This document shows, in pieces, positions 26,804 to 36,693 of a stretch of 43,872 nt of DNA. The notes below the pieces were generated by a model that saw only the letters and a program-made list of their open reading frames with translations, searched no databases and had not been told where the DNA came from. This stretch comes from Akkermansia muciniphila (GTDB lineage: Bacteria; Verrucomicrobiota; Verrucomicrobiia; Limisphaerales; UBA9464). Numbering within the stretch: position 1 is the first letter of the stretch; each line of letters starts with the position of its first letter. The stretch lies in NCBI GenBank assembly GCA_945898055.1, contig CAMDGV010000035.1, forward strand, positions 1 to 43,872, given 5' to 3'. The translations under genes were made by a program, and so were the position numbers.

Positions 26804-27265
26804 TTGAGACTGACGGTTCGAGGCGAATATGCGCTGAGGGCGCTGACCCATTTGGGCCTGCGTTACAGTGCGGGTGTGATTCAGATCCCAGCTATTTCTG
26901 CGGCTGAAAATATTCCAAAACGCTTCCTCGAACAGATTCTCAATCAACTTCGAAACGGTGGATTTGTAGAAAGTCGTCGCGGGGTTTCCGGCGGCTATCG
27001 TCTCGCTAAATTACCTCAGGAAATTTCTTTAGCTGCGATCATCCGACATACCGAAGGAGCATTGGCCCCCATTGGTTGTGTCAGTGAAAACTTCTACGAA
27101 AAGTGCAATTGCCCCGATGAGCTTCGTTGCGCTTTGCGGTCTGTTATGAGGGAAGTTCGGGATTCTATTGCTCAAAAACTAGAGGCCACCACCCTCGCAG
27201 ACTTGGTCGTTCGTGCTAAAAAATTGGCAGTTATCAAGGATATTGAGACGGATTTTATTATTTAA
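26804..27265 (+). CDS. Rrf2-family transcriptional regulator, possible Fe-S sensor
   Basis: A 153-residue winged-helix regulator of the Rrf2 family (IscR, NsrR, CymR). The N-terminus RLTVRGEYALRALTHLG is typical and the recognition helix is in IPKRFLEQILNQLRNGGFVESRRG.SGGYRLAK. Cysteines C92, C101, C103 and C109 (GCVSENFYEKCNCPDELRCAL region) match the cluster-ligand region of IscR/NsrR, so Fe-S sensing of iron, redox or NO is likely. The start codon is TTG (26804), which gives the conserved beginning. The target is unknown; the neighbouring zinc-ribbon SDR, 60 bases downstream on the same strand, is the first candidate. Confidence 0.87.
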   Translation: MRLTVRGEYALRALTHLGLRYSAGVIQIPAISAAENIPKRFLEQILNQLRNGGFVESRRGVSGGYRLAKLPQEISLAAIIRHTEGALAPIGCVSENFYEKCNCPDELRCALRSVMREVRDSIAQKLEATTLADLVVRAKKLAVIKDIETDFII

Positions 27266-27325
27266 CCTTGCTGCCGATCTCTCGCACGTTTCCAGATTTC
27301 ACGGCACATTTTTGACTCGAGACTC

Positions 27326-28885
27326 ATGCCTTTGTCCAATTCATTTCAGTCCCCTACTCCAGTCAATGCCCATAGCCTAACGGACGCCACTGGGATTCTT
27401 GAAGCCATTGTTCACGACCGTGGTTTACTCGCTTTGATGTCTCCCGAAGATCGCACGCGACTCCTCCAAGCAGCAGGGCAAATATTCTGTCCCGAGACTG
27501 GGGATCGGCGCCGTTTAGTTCGCGCCACTCAACGGCAACGTAAGGCGGATAAACAAAAAAAAGACGACTCGATTCTCGCGGAGACAGGCATTCGGAAACT
27601 TCGGCGCCAATCCGTCTTCACCACCCCAAACCTGCCGCCTCCGCCGTTGTTTGCCACTGAAGAGATCAAAGATAACCCCGACTTTCGCGAAGTGGTCGAT
27701 CCACAGAACTGTTACGTTTGCAAAAAGAACTACACCACTGTTCATTCGTTCTACGATCAACTTTGTCCAACTTGCGCCGAATTTAATTTTCTGAAGCGCA
27801 CCGAGACGGCTGACCTGCGTGGTCGGGTCGCTCTCCTCACCGGTGGACGGGTTAAGATCGGCTATCAAGCGGGAATCAAACTCCTTCGTGCCGGTGCTCA
27901 CTTGATTGTCACCACTCGTTTCCCACGCGATTCGGCAGCGCGCTATGCCGCTGAACCTGACTTTGCTGACTGGCAAAATCGTCTTGAAATCTTCGGCCTA
28001 GATCTTCGGCATACGCCGAGTGTGGAAGCTTTTTGCCAACACCTTCTTAGTACTCGTGATCGTCTCGATTTTATTGTTAATAATGCCTGTCAAACAGTCC
28101 GGCGGCCTCCTGGTTTTTATCATCATATGATGGAACTGGAACTCAGTTCCACCGCGGATCTTCAGCCGGATGCCCGTCGTCTACTCGGTGCCTACGAAGG
28201 GCTTCGCGGTTATCATCTCCTTCCAGAAGGCGGCGTTGCGCCCGTCGAACTGGATCGGCGTGTCTCCGAAATCGCCGGTCTTACCCATGCTGCCGCCTTG
28301 TCTCAGGCGGTCCTCTTGCCCGGTGAATTGATCGCTCAAAAAGATATCTTTCCGGAAGGTCGTCTCGATCAGGATCTGCAGCAGTTGGACCTAAGAGATC
28401 GTAATTCATGGCGCATGATGCTCGATGAAGTTCCCTCAGTGGAGCTTCTTGAGGTTCAGTTGGTGAATGCCATCGCTCCGTTTGTCTTAAATGCCCGCCT
28501 AAAAGCCCTCTTGCTCCGCACCCCTGAGCAGGACAAACACATCGTTAATGTTTCAGCGGTCGAAGGGCAGTTCTATCGCCGCTTCAAAACAACTCGTCAT
28601 CCCCATACTAATATGGCTAAAGCCGCCCTTAATATGATGACCCGCACGTCGGCAGCCGATTATCACGCCAGCGGCATCCATATGAATGCCGTCGATACGG
28701 GTTGGGTAACAGACGAAGATCCGGTCCAAATCGCCGCACGTAAAGTAGAAGAACACCGCTTCCATCCTCCGCTTGATATCGTCGATGGAGCGGCGCGCAT
28801 CGTCGATCCTATCCTCCACGGGATTAACTCGGGTAAACCTGTTTGGGGACAATTCCTAAAAGACTATCAGCCCACTGACTGGTAA
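27326..28885 (+). CDS. Large SDR-family oxidoreductase with N-terminal zinc ribbon
   Basis: A 519-residue protein. A four-cysteine site, C129-x2-C132 and C147-x2-C150, in NCYVCKKNYTTVHSF and QLCPTCAEFNF looks like a zinc ribbon. The SDR domain follows with the cofactor loop LTGGRVKIGYQAG (from about residue 171) and DFIVNNACQTVRR. The usual YxxxK site is changed: K432 is present in NMAKAALNMM, but the residue four before it is T428, so the catalytic tyrosine is missing or relocated. Related large SDRs occur in plants and fungi. The substrate is unknown. It lies just downstream of the Rrf2 regulator and upstream of a pseudopilin gene. Confidence 0.8.
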   Translation: MPLSNSFQSPTPVNAHSLTDATGILEAIVHDRGLLALMSPEDRTRLLQAAGQIFCPETGDRRRLVRATQRQRKADKQKKDDSILAETGIRKLRRQSVFTTPNLPPPPLFATEEIKDNPDFREVVDPQNCYVCKKNYTTVHSFYDQLCPTCAEFNFLKRTETADLRGRVALLTGGRVKIGYQAGIKLLRAGAHLIVTTRFPRDSAARYAAEPDFADWQNRLEIFGLDLRHTPSVEAFCQHLLSTRDRLDFIVNNACQTVRRPPGFYHHMMELELSSTADLQPDARRLLGAYEGLRGYHLLPEGGVAPVELDRRVSEIAGLTHAAALSQAVLLPGELIAQKDIFPEGRLDQDLQQLDLRDRNSWRMMLDEVPSVELLEVQLVNAIAPFVLNARLKALLLRTPEQDKHIVNVSAVEGQFYRRFKTTRHPHTNMAKAALNMMTRTSAADYHASGIHMNAVDTGWVTDEDPVQIAARKVEEHRFHPPLDIVDGAARIVDPILHGINSGKPVWGQFLKDYQPTDW

Positions 28886-28969
28886 AGTTTTCTGATCCAA
28901 AGTAGTCTGCCGATTCTCTTGGTAACTTTAACTAAGAGACGGAGTCGTCAGAGGGATACACGTTCTCTT

Positions 28970-29800
28970 ATGATCCAACTTGATCCACTCTTAGAAAGCC
29001 CCCGGTCCCGACGCAGGATCCGGATCTCTTCGGGCGGATTTACCCTCATCGAATTGCTGGTGGTCATTGCCATCATTGCCATTTTAGCGGCAATGCTTCT
29101 GCCAGCTCTCGGTCGAGCCAAGGAAAGTGCGCGTCGTATTCAGTGCACTGGTAATGTTAAACAAATGGGTTTGGCTTGGCTTATTTACGCTCAAGACAAT
29201 CTCGACCGCCTGGTCCCGAATGGCACCGATCTGACTATTCGACCTTCTCCTCTCTGGGTCGCAGGGAGTAGCCATCTTGGCAGTATTCGTAGCTTTACCA
29301 ACACCCTCCTCTTGGTCGATCCACGCCACGCTGCCTTTGCTGCGGTGATTCCCTCTGCCTCCATTTACAAATGCCCCAGCGACCGTGGACTCACTCCCGA
29401 ACGGCGCCTTTATGCCCGAAGCTATGCTCTCAATAGCTTTCTAAATCCGGTCGCGCCATCGGGGCCAATAAACACGGCTTATCGCAGTTTCAAATCAATG
29501 GCAGATATCAATTTAGCAAATCCATCGGGACTCCTCAGTTTTCTAGACGTCGATTGGCCGAGTCTTTGTATGCCAGAATTTCGTTTTGAAATGGGAAGCC
29601 AATCTTACTTTCATCGACCGGGCGCTTATCATAATTCCAGCGGGGTCTTGGGGATGGCAGATGGTCATGTGGAAGTTCGGCGATGGAAGGATCCAACTCT
29701 AGTCCCTAACAATACTCAGGCTAATCGACACGGAGCTTTGTCCCGCTCTCTGGTGGATATCCGTTGGCTCCACGAACGGGCTAGTATCTCCGCTCGCTAA
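28970..29800 (+). CDS. Type II secretion pseudopilin-like protein (H-X9-DG group)
   Basis: A roughly 276-residue protein from the ATG at 28970; the TTG at 28919 would only lengthen the basic leader. The prepilin signal reads [20 protein letters not shown] with Gly before the cleavage point and Glu at +5 (E28), followed by a hydrophobic helix. The C-terminal part has [18 protein letters not shown], the ADGH motif of the family. It resembles the protein at 6273-7106 in plan, with normal Gly at the cleavage site. It converges on the CotH-like gene, with only one base between their ends. Confidence 0.87.
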   Translation: MIQLDPLLESPRSRRRIRISSGGFTLIELLVVIAIIAILAAMLLPALGRAKESARRIQCTGNVKQMGLAWLIYAQDNLDRLVPNGTDLTIRPSPLWVAGSSHLGSIRSFTNTLLLVDPRHAAFAAVIPSASIYKCPSDRGLTPERRLYARSYALNSFLNPVAPSGPINTAYRSFKSMADINLANPSGLLSFLDVDWPSLCMPEFRFEMGSQSYFHRPGAYHNSSGVLGMADGHVEVRRWKDPTLVPNNTQANRHGALSRSLVDIRWLHERASISAR

Positions 29801-31369
29801 CTACGGGTTCCGTTTATCTTCGGTCGCACTCGGCCTAACCGAACCCTCAGCACGTCCACCACGATTCGGTTCACTAGGCCTGTTCGGTCCACCGGGTCCC
29901 CTTCGCATCCTCATCTTGGCCACGGGCGCCACCCGGCTCCCATCTAACTCTTCGCGTACCCATTTTTCTCTCAATTTCCACCAACCCTGAAACGAAATAT
30001 CATCTCGCATCTCCCCACGAAAGCCTTCACCCGGTCCACCCGGTCCACCCGGTCGGAATTCTGAACTTTCGACTCGAACGTCTTCGTTCCGCCGAGGTTT
30101 CGGTCCCTCCACGGGGTCCTTTGGCTTCGCTTCCTGTTCAATGGCTAAACTCCGACGAAAGGCTACCGTTGCTCGAGGCGACTCTTTGATGACGGCTTCT
30201 CGTACGGTTTTTGAAGTCAAATCCATCATGGTTGTTAGTCGGGTCGGTGAAATTACTTCGGTCATCAATCTGTTCAGTATTCCCCGATACTGATTCGCCC
30301 AAGCTGGATGGGCCAAAGTACGCTCAACTAAACGATTCTGTGACGCCTGCGGTTGGAGTACACTCAAGGTAGCCTGCTCCGCCCGCCCGCCGAGTCCGGG
30401 ATGCCCTCCAAAGGCTTCGTTTAAATCCCATGGAATGAACCGTAACGGCGCGAGGTTCTCCGGTTGAAAAAGGTAATAATTGTGACCCATACCCAAAAAG
30501 GAATCGTAGTTTGCTAACACGGCATTTACCGCGAGAAAAGTGAGAAAATTTTCCACATCAAGGCGTTTTGGTAAATCACTGACGAAATCGGCGTCCGCCG
30601 CATCCGCGATCAATCGGGTCAAGGCGACAAACCGTTCCCTTTCTGCTTTTGTGGAGTCGCCCTTGGGACAATACCGTGCCTCATACGCTGCCCAGTCCGA
30701 ACCCAGAAAGTCTAACCCTTGGATTCGCTCAGGTTTCAATAAAAGTCCTTTTGCTGACCCAAAGCGCTCTTTCAAAAAACCGGATTCGACCGCTTCCACG
30801 ACGGTATACAGACCCAGATATAAATTAGTGCATTGGCCGGAGACACTGAGATGGACTTGAGCAAAAGCTGTTCGGGGTGCTGGAACTCCTGCCGCTCGAA
30901 AAAGTTGGTAAGCCAAGGCCTCGCGGAATTGAGTGCCGTCATTGACGTTATTGTTCAGCAACAGTTCCTTCTGTCCGGCCAGCTTACGACCGGGGTTTCC
31001 TCGGTTAAAATCAAGTTTGAAGGGTCGCTTCCAACTGTTACGCGATAGGTTGTACGACGAGTTGCCTTTGAAGCGTAATCGCAGGTCCGGAAGGGAAGAG
31101 CCTGCTCCAGTAAAGGCGGCTTGGCTCCACGGATACTCTCGTTTCAACTGGCCTGGACCGAACCCCGGTCCTAGCCGTTGTCCGTTGAGTGGGTCAGTCG
31201 GCTGTAAGGCTGCCCATTCCTCGCTTGAGAAGGATAGATGGAAGGCCCAAAGCCGGTCTAGGCCGAAGAAGGCCTCCGCTGGCGGAGTGACTCCCTCTGC
31301 GCCCAAAAGCCTCAGTAAAGGGCAGAGCATCAAGACGTTCCATCTCAAAAAAAGCGGGAGAAGTTTCAT
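29801..31369 (-). CDS. CotH-like kinase family protein
   Basis: A roughly 522-residue protein from the ATG at 31367-31369, with a signal peptide (MKLLPLFLRWNVLMLCPLL). The CotH core is recognisable from FKGNSSYNLSRNSWKRPFKL, LLLNNNVNDGTQFREALAYQ, NYDSFLGMGHNYYLFQ and FIPWDLNEAFGG. CotH of Bacillus is a protein kinase of the spore coat; bacterial relatives outside Firmicutes are often surface proteins of unknown activity. The C-terminus (from about residue 430) is Pro/Gly/Arg-rich with PGGPGGPGE repeats and ends in a charged tail. It is third in a reverse-strand set after the PSD1 and DUF1501 genes. Confidence 0.82.
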   Translation of the reverse strand: MKLLPLFLRWNVLMLCPLLRLLGAEGVTPPAEAFFGLDRLWAFHLSFSSEEWAALQPTDPLNGQRLGPGFGPGQLKREYPWSQAAFTGAGSSLPDLRLRFKGNSSYNLSRNSWKRPFKLDFNRGNPGRKLAGQKELLLNNNVNDGTQFREALAYQLFRAAGVPAPRTAFAQVHLSVSGQCTNLYLGLYTVVEAVESGFLKERFGSAKGLLLKPERIQGLDFLGSDWAAYEARYCPKGDSTKAERERFVALTRLIADAADADFVSDLPKRLDVENFLTFLAVNAVLANYDSFLGMGHNYYLFQPENLAPLRFIPWDLNEAFGGHPGLGGRAEQATLSVLQPQASQNRLVERTLAHPAWANQYRGILNRLMTEVISPTRLTTMMDLTSKTVREAVIKESPRATVAFRRSLAIEQEAKPKDPVEGPKPRRNEDVRVESSEFRPGGPGGPGEGFRGEMRDDISFQGWWKLREKWVREELDGSRVAPVAKMRMRRGPGGPNRPSEPNRGGRAEGSVRPSATEDKRNP

Positions 31370-31447
31370 CGGTAAAAAGAGGTCCACTTGCCACAAATCT
31401 AATATCTTCGAGTTTAAAAGCTGCAGCCCCTAAAATGGGACTGTTCT

Positions 31448-32893
31448 TTAAGCCATCAAAGGTTTTATCAATTCACCAGCCACATCGGTGAGACGAAAAT
31501 CACGTCCTTCAAATCGATAAGTAAATCGCTTATGATCGATTCCCATGAGGTGGAGAAAAGTGGCATGGAGATCATGCATACTCACTGGATCTTCGACGAT
31601 ATTATAGCCAAAGTCGTCGGTTCGACCGAGCACGATACCCGGCTTGATTCCGCCGCCCGCCATCCAGAGGGAGAAACAACGTGGATGATGATCACGCCCA
31701 AAGCTGTCCTTGGAAATATCGCCCTGCGAATAGGCGGTTCGACCAAACTCACCGCCCCAAATAACCAAGGTGTCGTCCAACAAGCCACGTTGCTTTAAAT
31801 CTAAAATCAAGGCCCCACTCGCCTTGTCGGTATTTCGTGTCTGAGTGCGGATTCCGTCGGGTAACCCTCCGTGATGATCCCAGTCGCGATGGCATAACTG
31901 AATGAATCGCACCCCACGCTCGGCCAGTCGACGGGCGAGCAGGCAGTTATTAGCAAAGGACGCCTTTCCTGGAGTTGCACCATAAAGATCTAAAACCTCC
32001 TTGGGTTCTTTTCCGAGGTCCATTAACTCGGGCACGCTGGTCTGCATCCGAAAAGCTAATTCATAATTCTCAATATGGGTTGCGATCTGTGGATCTCCCA
32101 AAATCCCTAACTGTTTGCGGTTTAAAGTCTGCATTGCATCCAGCAATTGCCGACGTGATTTACTGCTTAACCCAGGTGGATTGGAGACATAAAGAACGGG
32201 ATCACCTTGGCTCCGGAGTTGGACTCCTTGATGATCGGCGGAAAGAAAGCCGTTCCCCCAATAACGGGCCTGCAAAGATTGTCCCCCACTACCGCTGACT
32301 AACACCAGAAAGGCAGGAAGATTCGCATTGTCACTCCCCAGACCATAAGCCAGCCAAGCTCCCATCGTCGGCCGACCCGGTTGTTGATTGCCAGTGCCAA
32401 TAAAAGTAACAGCAGGATCGTGATTGATGGCATCGACGTGCAGCGATCGGACCAGAGCAATCTCGTCAGCAACGCCACCGATACCCGTTAAAAGCGAATT
32501 CATCTCGGTTCCGCACCGCCCAAATCGCTTGAACTCAAATGGAGACCCAACACATTTCAGAACGGATTGTCCTGCGGTCATACCGGTAATCCGTTGCCCC
32601 ATACGAACGCTGGGGGGCAACTCTTTTCCGGTCATTTCTTTGAGCTTCGGTTTTGGATCATAAAGATCCAAATGCGAGGGTGCACCGGATTGGAAAAGGT
32701 AAATAATCCTTTTGGCTTTCGGCGCAAAATGCAAGGGGCCGAGAGCACCTCCGGTCTTGGAAATGGGTGCCGCTGAACCGAGCAACGAGGGTTGTAGCAA
32801 AGAGGCCAACGCGATAGATCCCAGTCCGGTGGTGCTCCGGGTCAGAAAGGCGCGGCGGGTAAGAATCTTTTCGATGTCGAATTGGAGAGACAT
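31448..32893 (-). CDS. DUF1501 (Tat-exported) protein
   Basis: A roughly 481-residue protein from the ATG at 32891-32893. The N-terminus LTRRAFLTRSTTGLGSIALAS is a twin-arginine signal. The body has AKRIIYLFQSGAPSHLDLYDPKP and VIWGGEFGRTAYSQG, and ends with HDLHATFLHLMGIDHKRFTYRFEGRDFRLTD, the standard pattern of DUF1501, a sulfatase/alkaline-phosphatase-like fold. These proteins nearly always stand next to PSD1 genes in Planctomycetota and Verrucomicrobiota, as here. The function of the pair is not established. The PSD1 gene ends 50 bases upstream of the start and the CotH-like gene follows. Confidence 0.9.
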   Translation of the reverse strand: MSLQFDIEKILTRRAFLTRSTTGLGSIALASLLQPSLLGSAAPISKTGGALGPLHFAPKAKRIIYLFQSGAPSHLDLYDPKPKLKEMTGKELPPSVRMGQRITGMTAGQSVLKCVGSPFEFKRFGRCGTEMNSLLTGIGGVADEIALVRSLHVDAINHDPAVTFIGTGNQQPGRPTMGAWLAYGLGSDNANLPAFLVLVSGSGGQSLQARYWGNGFLSADHQGVQLRSQGDPVLYVSNPPGLSSKSRRQLLDAMQTLNRKQLGILGDPQIATHIENYELAFRMQTSVPELMDLGKEPKEVLDLYGATPGKASFANNCLLARRLAERGVRFIQLCHRDWDHHGGLPDGIRTQTRNTDKASGALILDLKQRGLLDDTLVIWGGEFGRTAYSQGDISKDSFGRDHHPRCFSLWMAGGGIKPGIVLGRTDDFGYNIVEDPVSMHDLHATFLHLMGIDHKRFTYRFEGRDFRLTDVAGELIKPLMA

Positions 32894-32943
32894 ATTAGTT
32901 GTTCCAAATTTCAAGGCGGCCCCCAAAGAGCTCACCTAGGGTT

Positions 32944-35900
32944 TCAGCGGGTAATCGTTTCGTTTAGGTTTAACAACACATTGGCCACAGCAGTCATTGC
33001 CGCCAATGGAACCGGATCCGCCTTCTCAGGCACCTTGGACTCGCCGACTTTCAGCAAATCGGCGGCCGCCTTGGGATCCTCTTGGAAATGCTTAAGTTGC
33101 TGGAAATAGGTTTGCAGCAAAAGGGCGTGTTCATCGGCTTGAGGTTTGCGCCCAAGTGTGTGACGAAAGGCTCGAATTAAACGACGTTCAACATTAACCG
33201 GTTCTTCGCTAGTCACCCGCTGCGCTAACCCACGGGCTGCTTCCACAAAGGCTGGGTCATTCATCAAGACCAACGATTGCAAAGGGGTCTGTGTCCGCTG
33301 CCGCAGAAAGGTGCACACCTCACGATTCGGAGCATCAAACGTGGCGAAGGCCGGATAATGCGCCGATCTCCGCCAGAAGACATACATGCCTCGCCGATAC
33401 AACGCTTCGCCATGATCCTGTACAAATTGCGAATCTGTCCCATCCCAAAGCCCCGGGGGTTGATAAGGCTTCACGCTAGGACCTCCAATTTTGAGATTCA
33501 ATAATCCAGAGACGGCCAATGCATTGTCTCGGATTAACTCCGCATCGAGCCGAATCCTCGGGCCACGAGTGAACAATCGGTTATAGGGGTCACGCTCCAG
33601 GAGGTGAGGGGTCGTCACCGCCGATTGCCGATACGCCGCACTGGTCACTATCAATCGAACAAGTGCTTTCACGCTCCAAGGCGGAACTATAACTCCGCTC
33701 TTACTTACTGGGTTCCCCGATGGCGAACCTCCAGTAACACCCTCTCGAAAGCGCACCGCCAAAAAGTCCAATAGCTCCGGATGACTCGGCCATTCTCCTT
33801 GCGACCCAAAGTCGTTCACTGTCTTGACAAGTCCGCTCCCAAAAAACAGCGCCCAGTATCGGTTCACTGTCACTCGGGCGGTCAATGGGTTCTCCAACGA
33901 CATCAGCCAACGGGCTAAGGCCAAGCGATTGGTCGGCCCAGATGGCAAGGGCGGCAAGAAGGCGGGTGTCCCAGGAAAGACTCTCTCACCTTTGTTTCGG
34001 AAGTCGCCCCGGACAAACAAATGGGTTTCTCTTGGAGGATCTAACTCCTCCATAATCATCGAAGTCGGAATCTGTTGATAGAAGGCTTCTTTTTTCTTTC
34101 GTGCTTGGACTAACGCTTTGTCGGATCTTAAATAATCATGAGCCTGCGTCTCTTTATAGTACCGCGCCAAATCACTCCGCTCCTCGTCGGATCGGTTTCC
34201 TCGGGATTTAGCGACAGTCGCCAAATACCCCTCGAGCACCAACGCGGTGACTTCTACTTCGGATAAGGGCCGATCGTAGAACCGGACATCATCTATTTGT
34301 CCGCTAAAAAATGTATCCCCGTTGCGGGACCCAAACCTGAACGGCTCATCCGCGACTAACGATCCCTCTAGTTGGTCCTTCTCAATCTCTACCCCTTGAA
34401 TCCGGCCATCGACAAAAAGCGAGAACCCAGCGGCTTTACCTGAGCCGATATAGCTCACCGCTAAGTGGATCCAACGGTTCTGTGGCAATTGATCTTTCAT
34501 CCGTACCTTCAACGCATTGGTGGGCCAATTTTGGATTAAATGCACCTGCAGTCGACGATCAACAATCAGAAGATCAAACCCGCGGAACCCGGGTGCTTTA
34601 CCCATCTGACTCATCAATGCCCCGTCTTTATCGAGACGCACCCACCCCGCGATTCCAAAGGCATTCGTGCGTCCAAAATTAAGGGGTGACTCGCCAAACT
34701 CAGCAAACTCTTTGCCGTCAAGTTTTAGAGCTTGGCCCAAGCGAGCTTCCGAAAATGAAACGCTATTGCTTCCCTTCCACTGCCCCCCGTGACCCAACTC
34801 GCCATCAAAGGTAAACCTCGCCCTCAATCCGTTGGTCGAAACTCTTGCGGGTGGCCGCTCAACGACATCGCGTTCCCACTTTTCCTGAGTCTCACCTAAT
34901 TCATTCGCTCGGTCCTGCAGGGTCTTCTCCGCATCCCGAACCGTGAAGTCGGCCTCGACAAATTTAAGTGCCTGATCGGAGGTCGGCACAGGAAGCCGAG
35001 GGGGCGGGTTGTCCGTTCGAATCCGATCTAACCCTTTCTCCGGCACATTATGAAAGAAAGCGTATAACTGATAAAACTCACGAGTGCTCATGGGATCATA
35101 TTTGTGATCATGGCATTCAGTACAACCCACAGTCATCCCCATCCAGACCGCTCCAACGGTGTTCACCCGATCTACGACGTACTTGTTCAGATACTCATCC
35201 GGATCAGCTCCGCCCTCGTCATTCGTCATATTGTTCCGCACAAATCCCGTCGCTAACCTCTGTTCTAACGTCGCATTGGGCAGAAGATCCCCCGCCAATT
35301 GTTCCACCGTAAATTGATCATACGGTTTGTCCTTATTGAAGGAGTCGATTACCCAATCACGCCAGAGCCACTGGAAACGAACACCGTCAAAGTGATAGCC
35401 ACTGGTGTCGGCAAACCGTGCTAAATCTAACCAATTCTGAGCAAGACGCTCTCCGTAATGCTTGGACTCTAGTAACCGATCTACCAATCGGTCATAGGCC
35501 TTAGCCGAACCATCGGCGAGGAAGGCGTCAACTTCTTCGATCGTCGGTGGCAACCCTGTGAGATCAAGGGTCGCTCGGCGCAGAAGCGTTACACGATCCG
35601 CTTCCGGTTGCGGTTTTAGCCCGTCTTTCTCTAAACGCGAAAGAACAAATCGATCAACTTCATTGTGTCCCCAGCGAGAATCTTTGACCGACGGTAATGA
35701 AGGCTGAATCGGCGGAATGAAGGACCAATGTTTCTGCCACTGGGCACCCTGCTGAACCCAGCGTTTAAGAAGGTCAATTTGAACTAAGCTGAGTGGTTTA
35801 CCCTGTTTGGCAGGCGGCATGAGTTCCTCAGGGTCGGTTGAACTAATCCGCGCCACCAAAGAACTATGCTGAAGGTCGCCGGCGACCAAGGCGCGTTGGC

Positions 35901-36132
35901 CAGATTTTAGTTCGCGAAAGGCGTTCTCTTCCAGATCCAGCCGTAACCCCGCCTTCCGTTTACCCTCATCAGGGCCATGACAAGCATAGCAATGCTCAGA
36001 AAGAATGGGTCGAATTTCCCGATTAAATTCCACACGAACCGGAGTAATCGCTTGAGCCGTTGTGAAAAAGAGAGCGAGGTAGCAAGCGGACTGGGCAACA
36101 AAACGGAAGGATGAATTTGGCCAACGATGCAT
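32944..36132 (-). CDS. PSD1 protein: cytochrome-c, DUF1549, LamG-like and DUF1553 domains
   Basis: A 1062-residue exported protein. Signal peptide about residues 10-30. The planctomycete cytochrome-c domain has the haem site CYACH (C48, C51, H52) followed by LRLDLEENAFRELKSG and EELMPPAKQGKPL. DUF1549 follows (WGHNEVDRFVLSRLEKDGL, LTGLPPTIEEVDAFLAD, RFADTSGYHFDG). A LamG-like/concanavalin domain (about 450-640, with FRFGSRNGDTFFSGQIDDVRFYDRPL) is inserted. DUF1553 is at the C-terminus (NRYWALFFGSGLVKTVNDFGSQG, SAAYRQSAVTTP, DAELIRDNALAVSGLL). It is first in a reverse-strand set with the DUF1501 and CotH-like genes. The function is unknown; a role in polysaccharide breakdown is often suggested. 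Confidence 0.9.
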   Translation of the reverse strand: MHRWPNSSFRFVAQSACYLALFFTTAQAITPVRVEFNREIRPILSEHCYACHGPDEGKRKAGLRLDLEENAFRELKSGQRALVAGDLQHSSLVARISSTDPEELMPPAKQGKPLSLVQIDLLKRWVQQGAQWQKHWSFIPPIQPSLPSVKDSRWGHNEVDRFVLSRLEKDGLKPQPEADRVTLLRRATLDLTGLPPTIEEVDAFLADGSAKAYDRLVDRLLESKHYGERLAQNWLDLARFADTSGYHFDGVRFQWLWRDWVIDSFNKDKPYDQFTVEQLAGDLLPNATLEQRLATGFVRNNMTNDEGGADPDEYLNKYVVDRVNTVGAVWMGMTVGCTECHDHKYDPMSTREFYQLYAFFHNVPEKGLDRIRTDNPPPRLPVPTSDQALKFVEADFTVRDAEKTLQDRANELGETQEKWERDVVERPPARVSTNGLRARFTFDGELGHGGQWKGSNSVSFSEARLGQALKLDGKEFAEFGESPLNFGRTNAFGIAGWVRLDKDGALMSQMGKAPGFRGFDLLIVDRRLQVHLIQNWPTNALKVRMKDQLPQNRWIHLAVSYIGSGKAAGFSLFVDGRIQGVEIEKDQLEGSLVADEPFRFGSRNGDTFFSGQIDDVRFYDRPLSEVEVTALVLEGYLATVAKSRGNRSDEERSDLARYYKETQAHDYLRSDKALVQARKKKEAFYQQIPTSMIMEELDPPRETHLFVRGDFRNKGERVFPGTPAFLPPLPSGPTNRLALARWLMSLENPLTARVTVNRYWALFFGSGLVKTVNDFGSQGEWPSHPELLDFLAVRFREGVTGGSPSGNPVSKSGVIVPPWSVKALVRLIVTSAAYRQSAVTTPHLLERDPYNRLFTRGPRIRLDAELIRDNALAVSGLLNLKIGGPSVKPYQPPGLWDGTDSQFVQDHGEALYRRGMYVFWRRSAHYPAFATFDAPNREVCTFLRQRTQTPLQSLVLMNDPAFVEAARGLAQRVTSEEPVNVERRLIRAFRHTLGRKPQADEHALLLQTYFQQLKHFQEDPKAAADLLKVGESKVPEKADPVPLAAMTAVANVLLNLNETITR

Positions 36133-36558
36133 TCTCAGAGAGTGCCCCCCTCAGCATCATTGAGCAACCCTATGGGTGATAGAAATGCTGGAATTCGAAG
36201 GAGAAGATTAGGAGAGGCCATCCTCTGATCAATCCCGCAAAGCGTTCAAAAAATCAGCAGCGAGGGATTTAAGTTCCTTGACGTGAATTGCTTGAGACAA
36301 CGCCCAATTCTAATCTTTGTAACAGGCGATCCACACAGACCATGCTCCGAAGTAGACGACTACAAGGCTTACCCGATTAGCGAATTGAACGAAGATGACC
36401 AGATTTTCGGCCATCCCTTGGCACATCCTTTGGCACATCCTTTGGCACATCCTTTGGCATATTTCGACTCTTCTGATAATCTATTTCAAGGCACTCAATG
36501 AAAAGCATCCTTGCAGACAAGGCCGAGAATCTCTTTATTCGTCACGCGCTAAAAGGAC
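36133..36558. other. Intergenic region with 12-base tandem repeats
   Basis: About 425 bases between the PSD1 gene start and the tRNA-Cys gene. It holds the 4 x 12-base repeat at 36412-36459. An open frame (36283-36501) reads through the repeat as HPLA units but resembles no known protein, so I do not call it a gene. The PSD1 promoter should lie near 36133-36200, but no clear boxes were seen. Confidence 0.5.
36412..36459. repeat. Four tandem copies of a 12-base unit
   Basis: The unit CATCCTTTGGCA is repeated four times without spacers; only the first copy differs (C for T at base 6). The unit length is a multiple of three, so copy-number change would not break a reading frame. No gene was recognised around it. 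It lies just upstream of the tRNA-Cys and the island. Confidence 0.85.
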
Positions 36559-36634
<76 letters not shown>

Positions 36635-36693
36635 CAGTTTTCCTATTGTTTTCGGGGGTTTTGCGAGGCTCAACCTCCAAAATACTGTTAACT

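Noticed and set aside
30017-30060. Short tandem repeats encoding GGP units in the CotH-like gene, considered as a CRISPR-like array
   Set aside because: They are a coding repeat of nine bases, with no spacers.
36283-36501. Open frame of 72 codons reading through the 12-base repeats (HPLA units)
   Set aside because: No homology, no clear start site, and the repeats alone can keep a frame open because the unit is a multiple of three.
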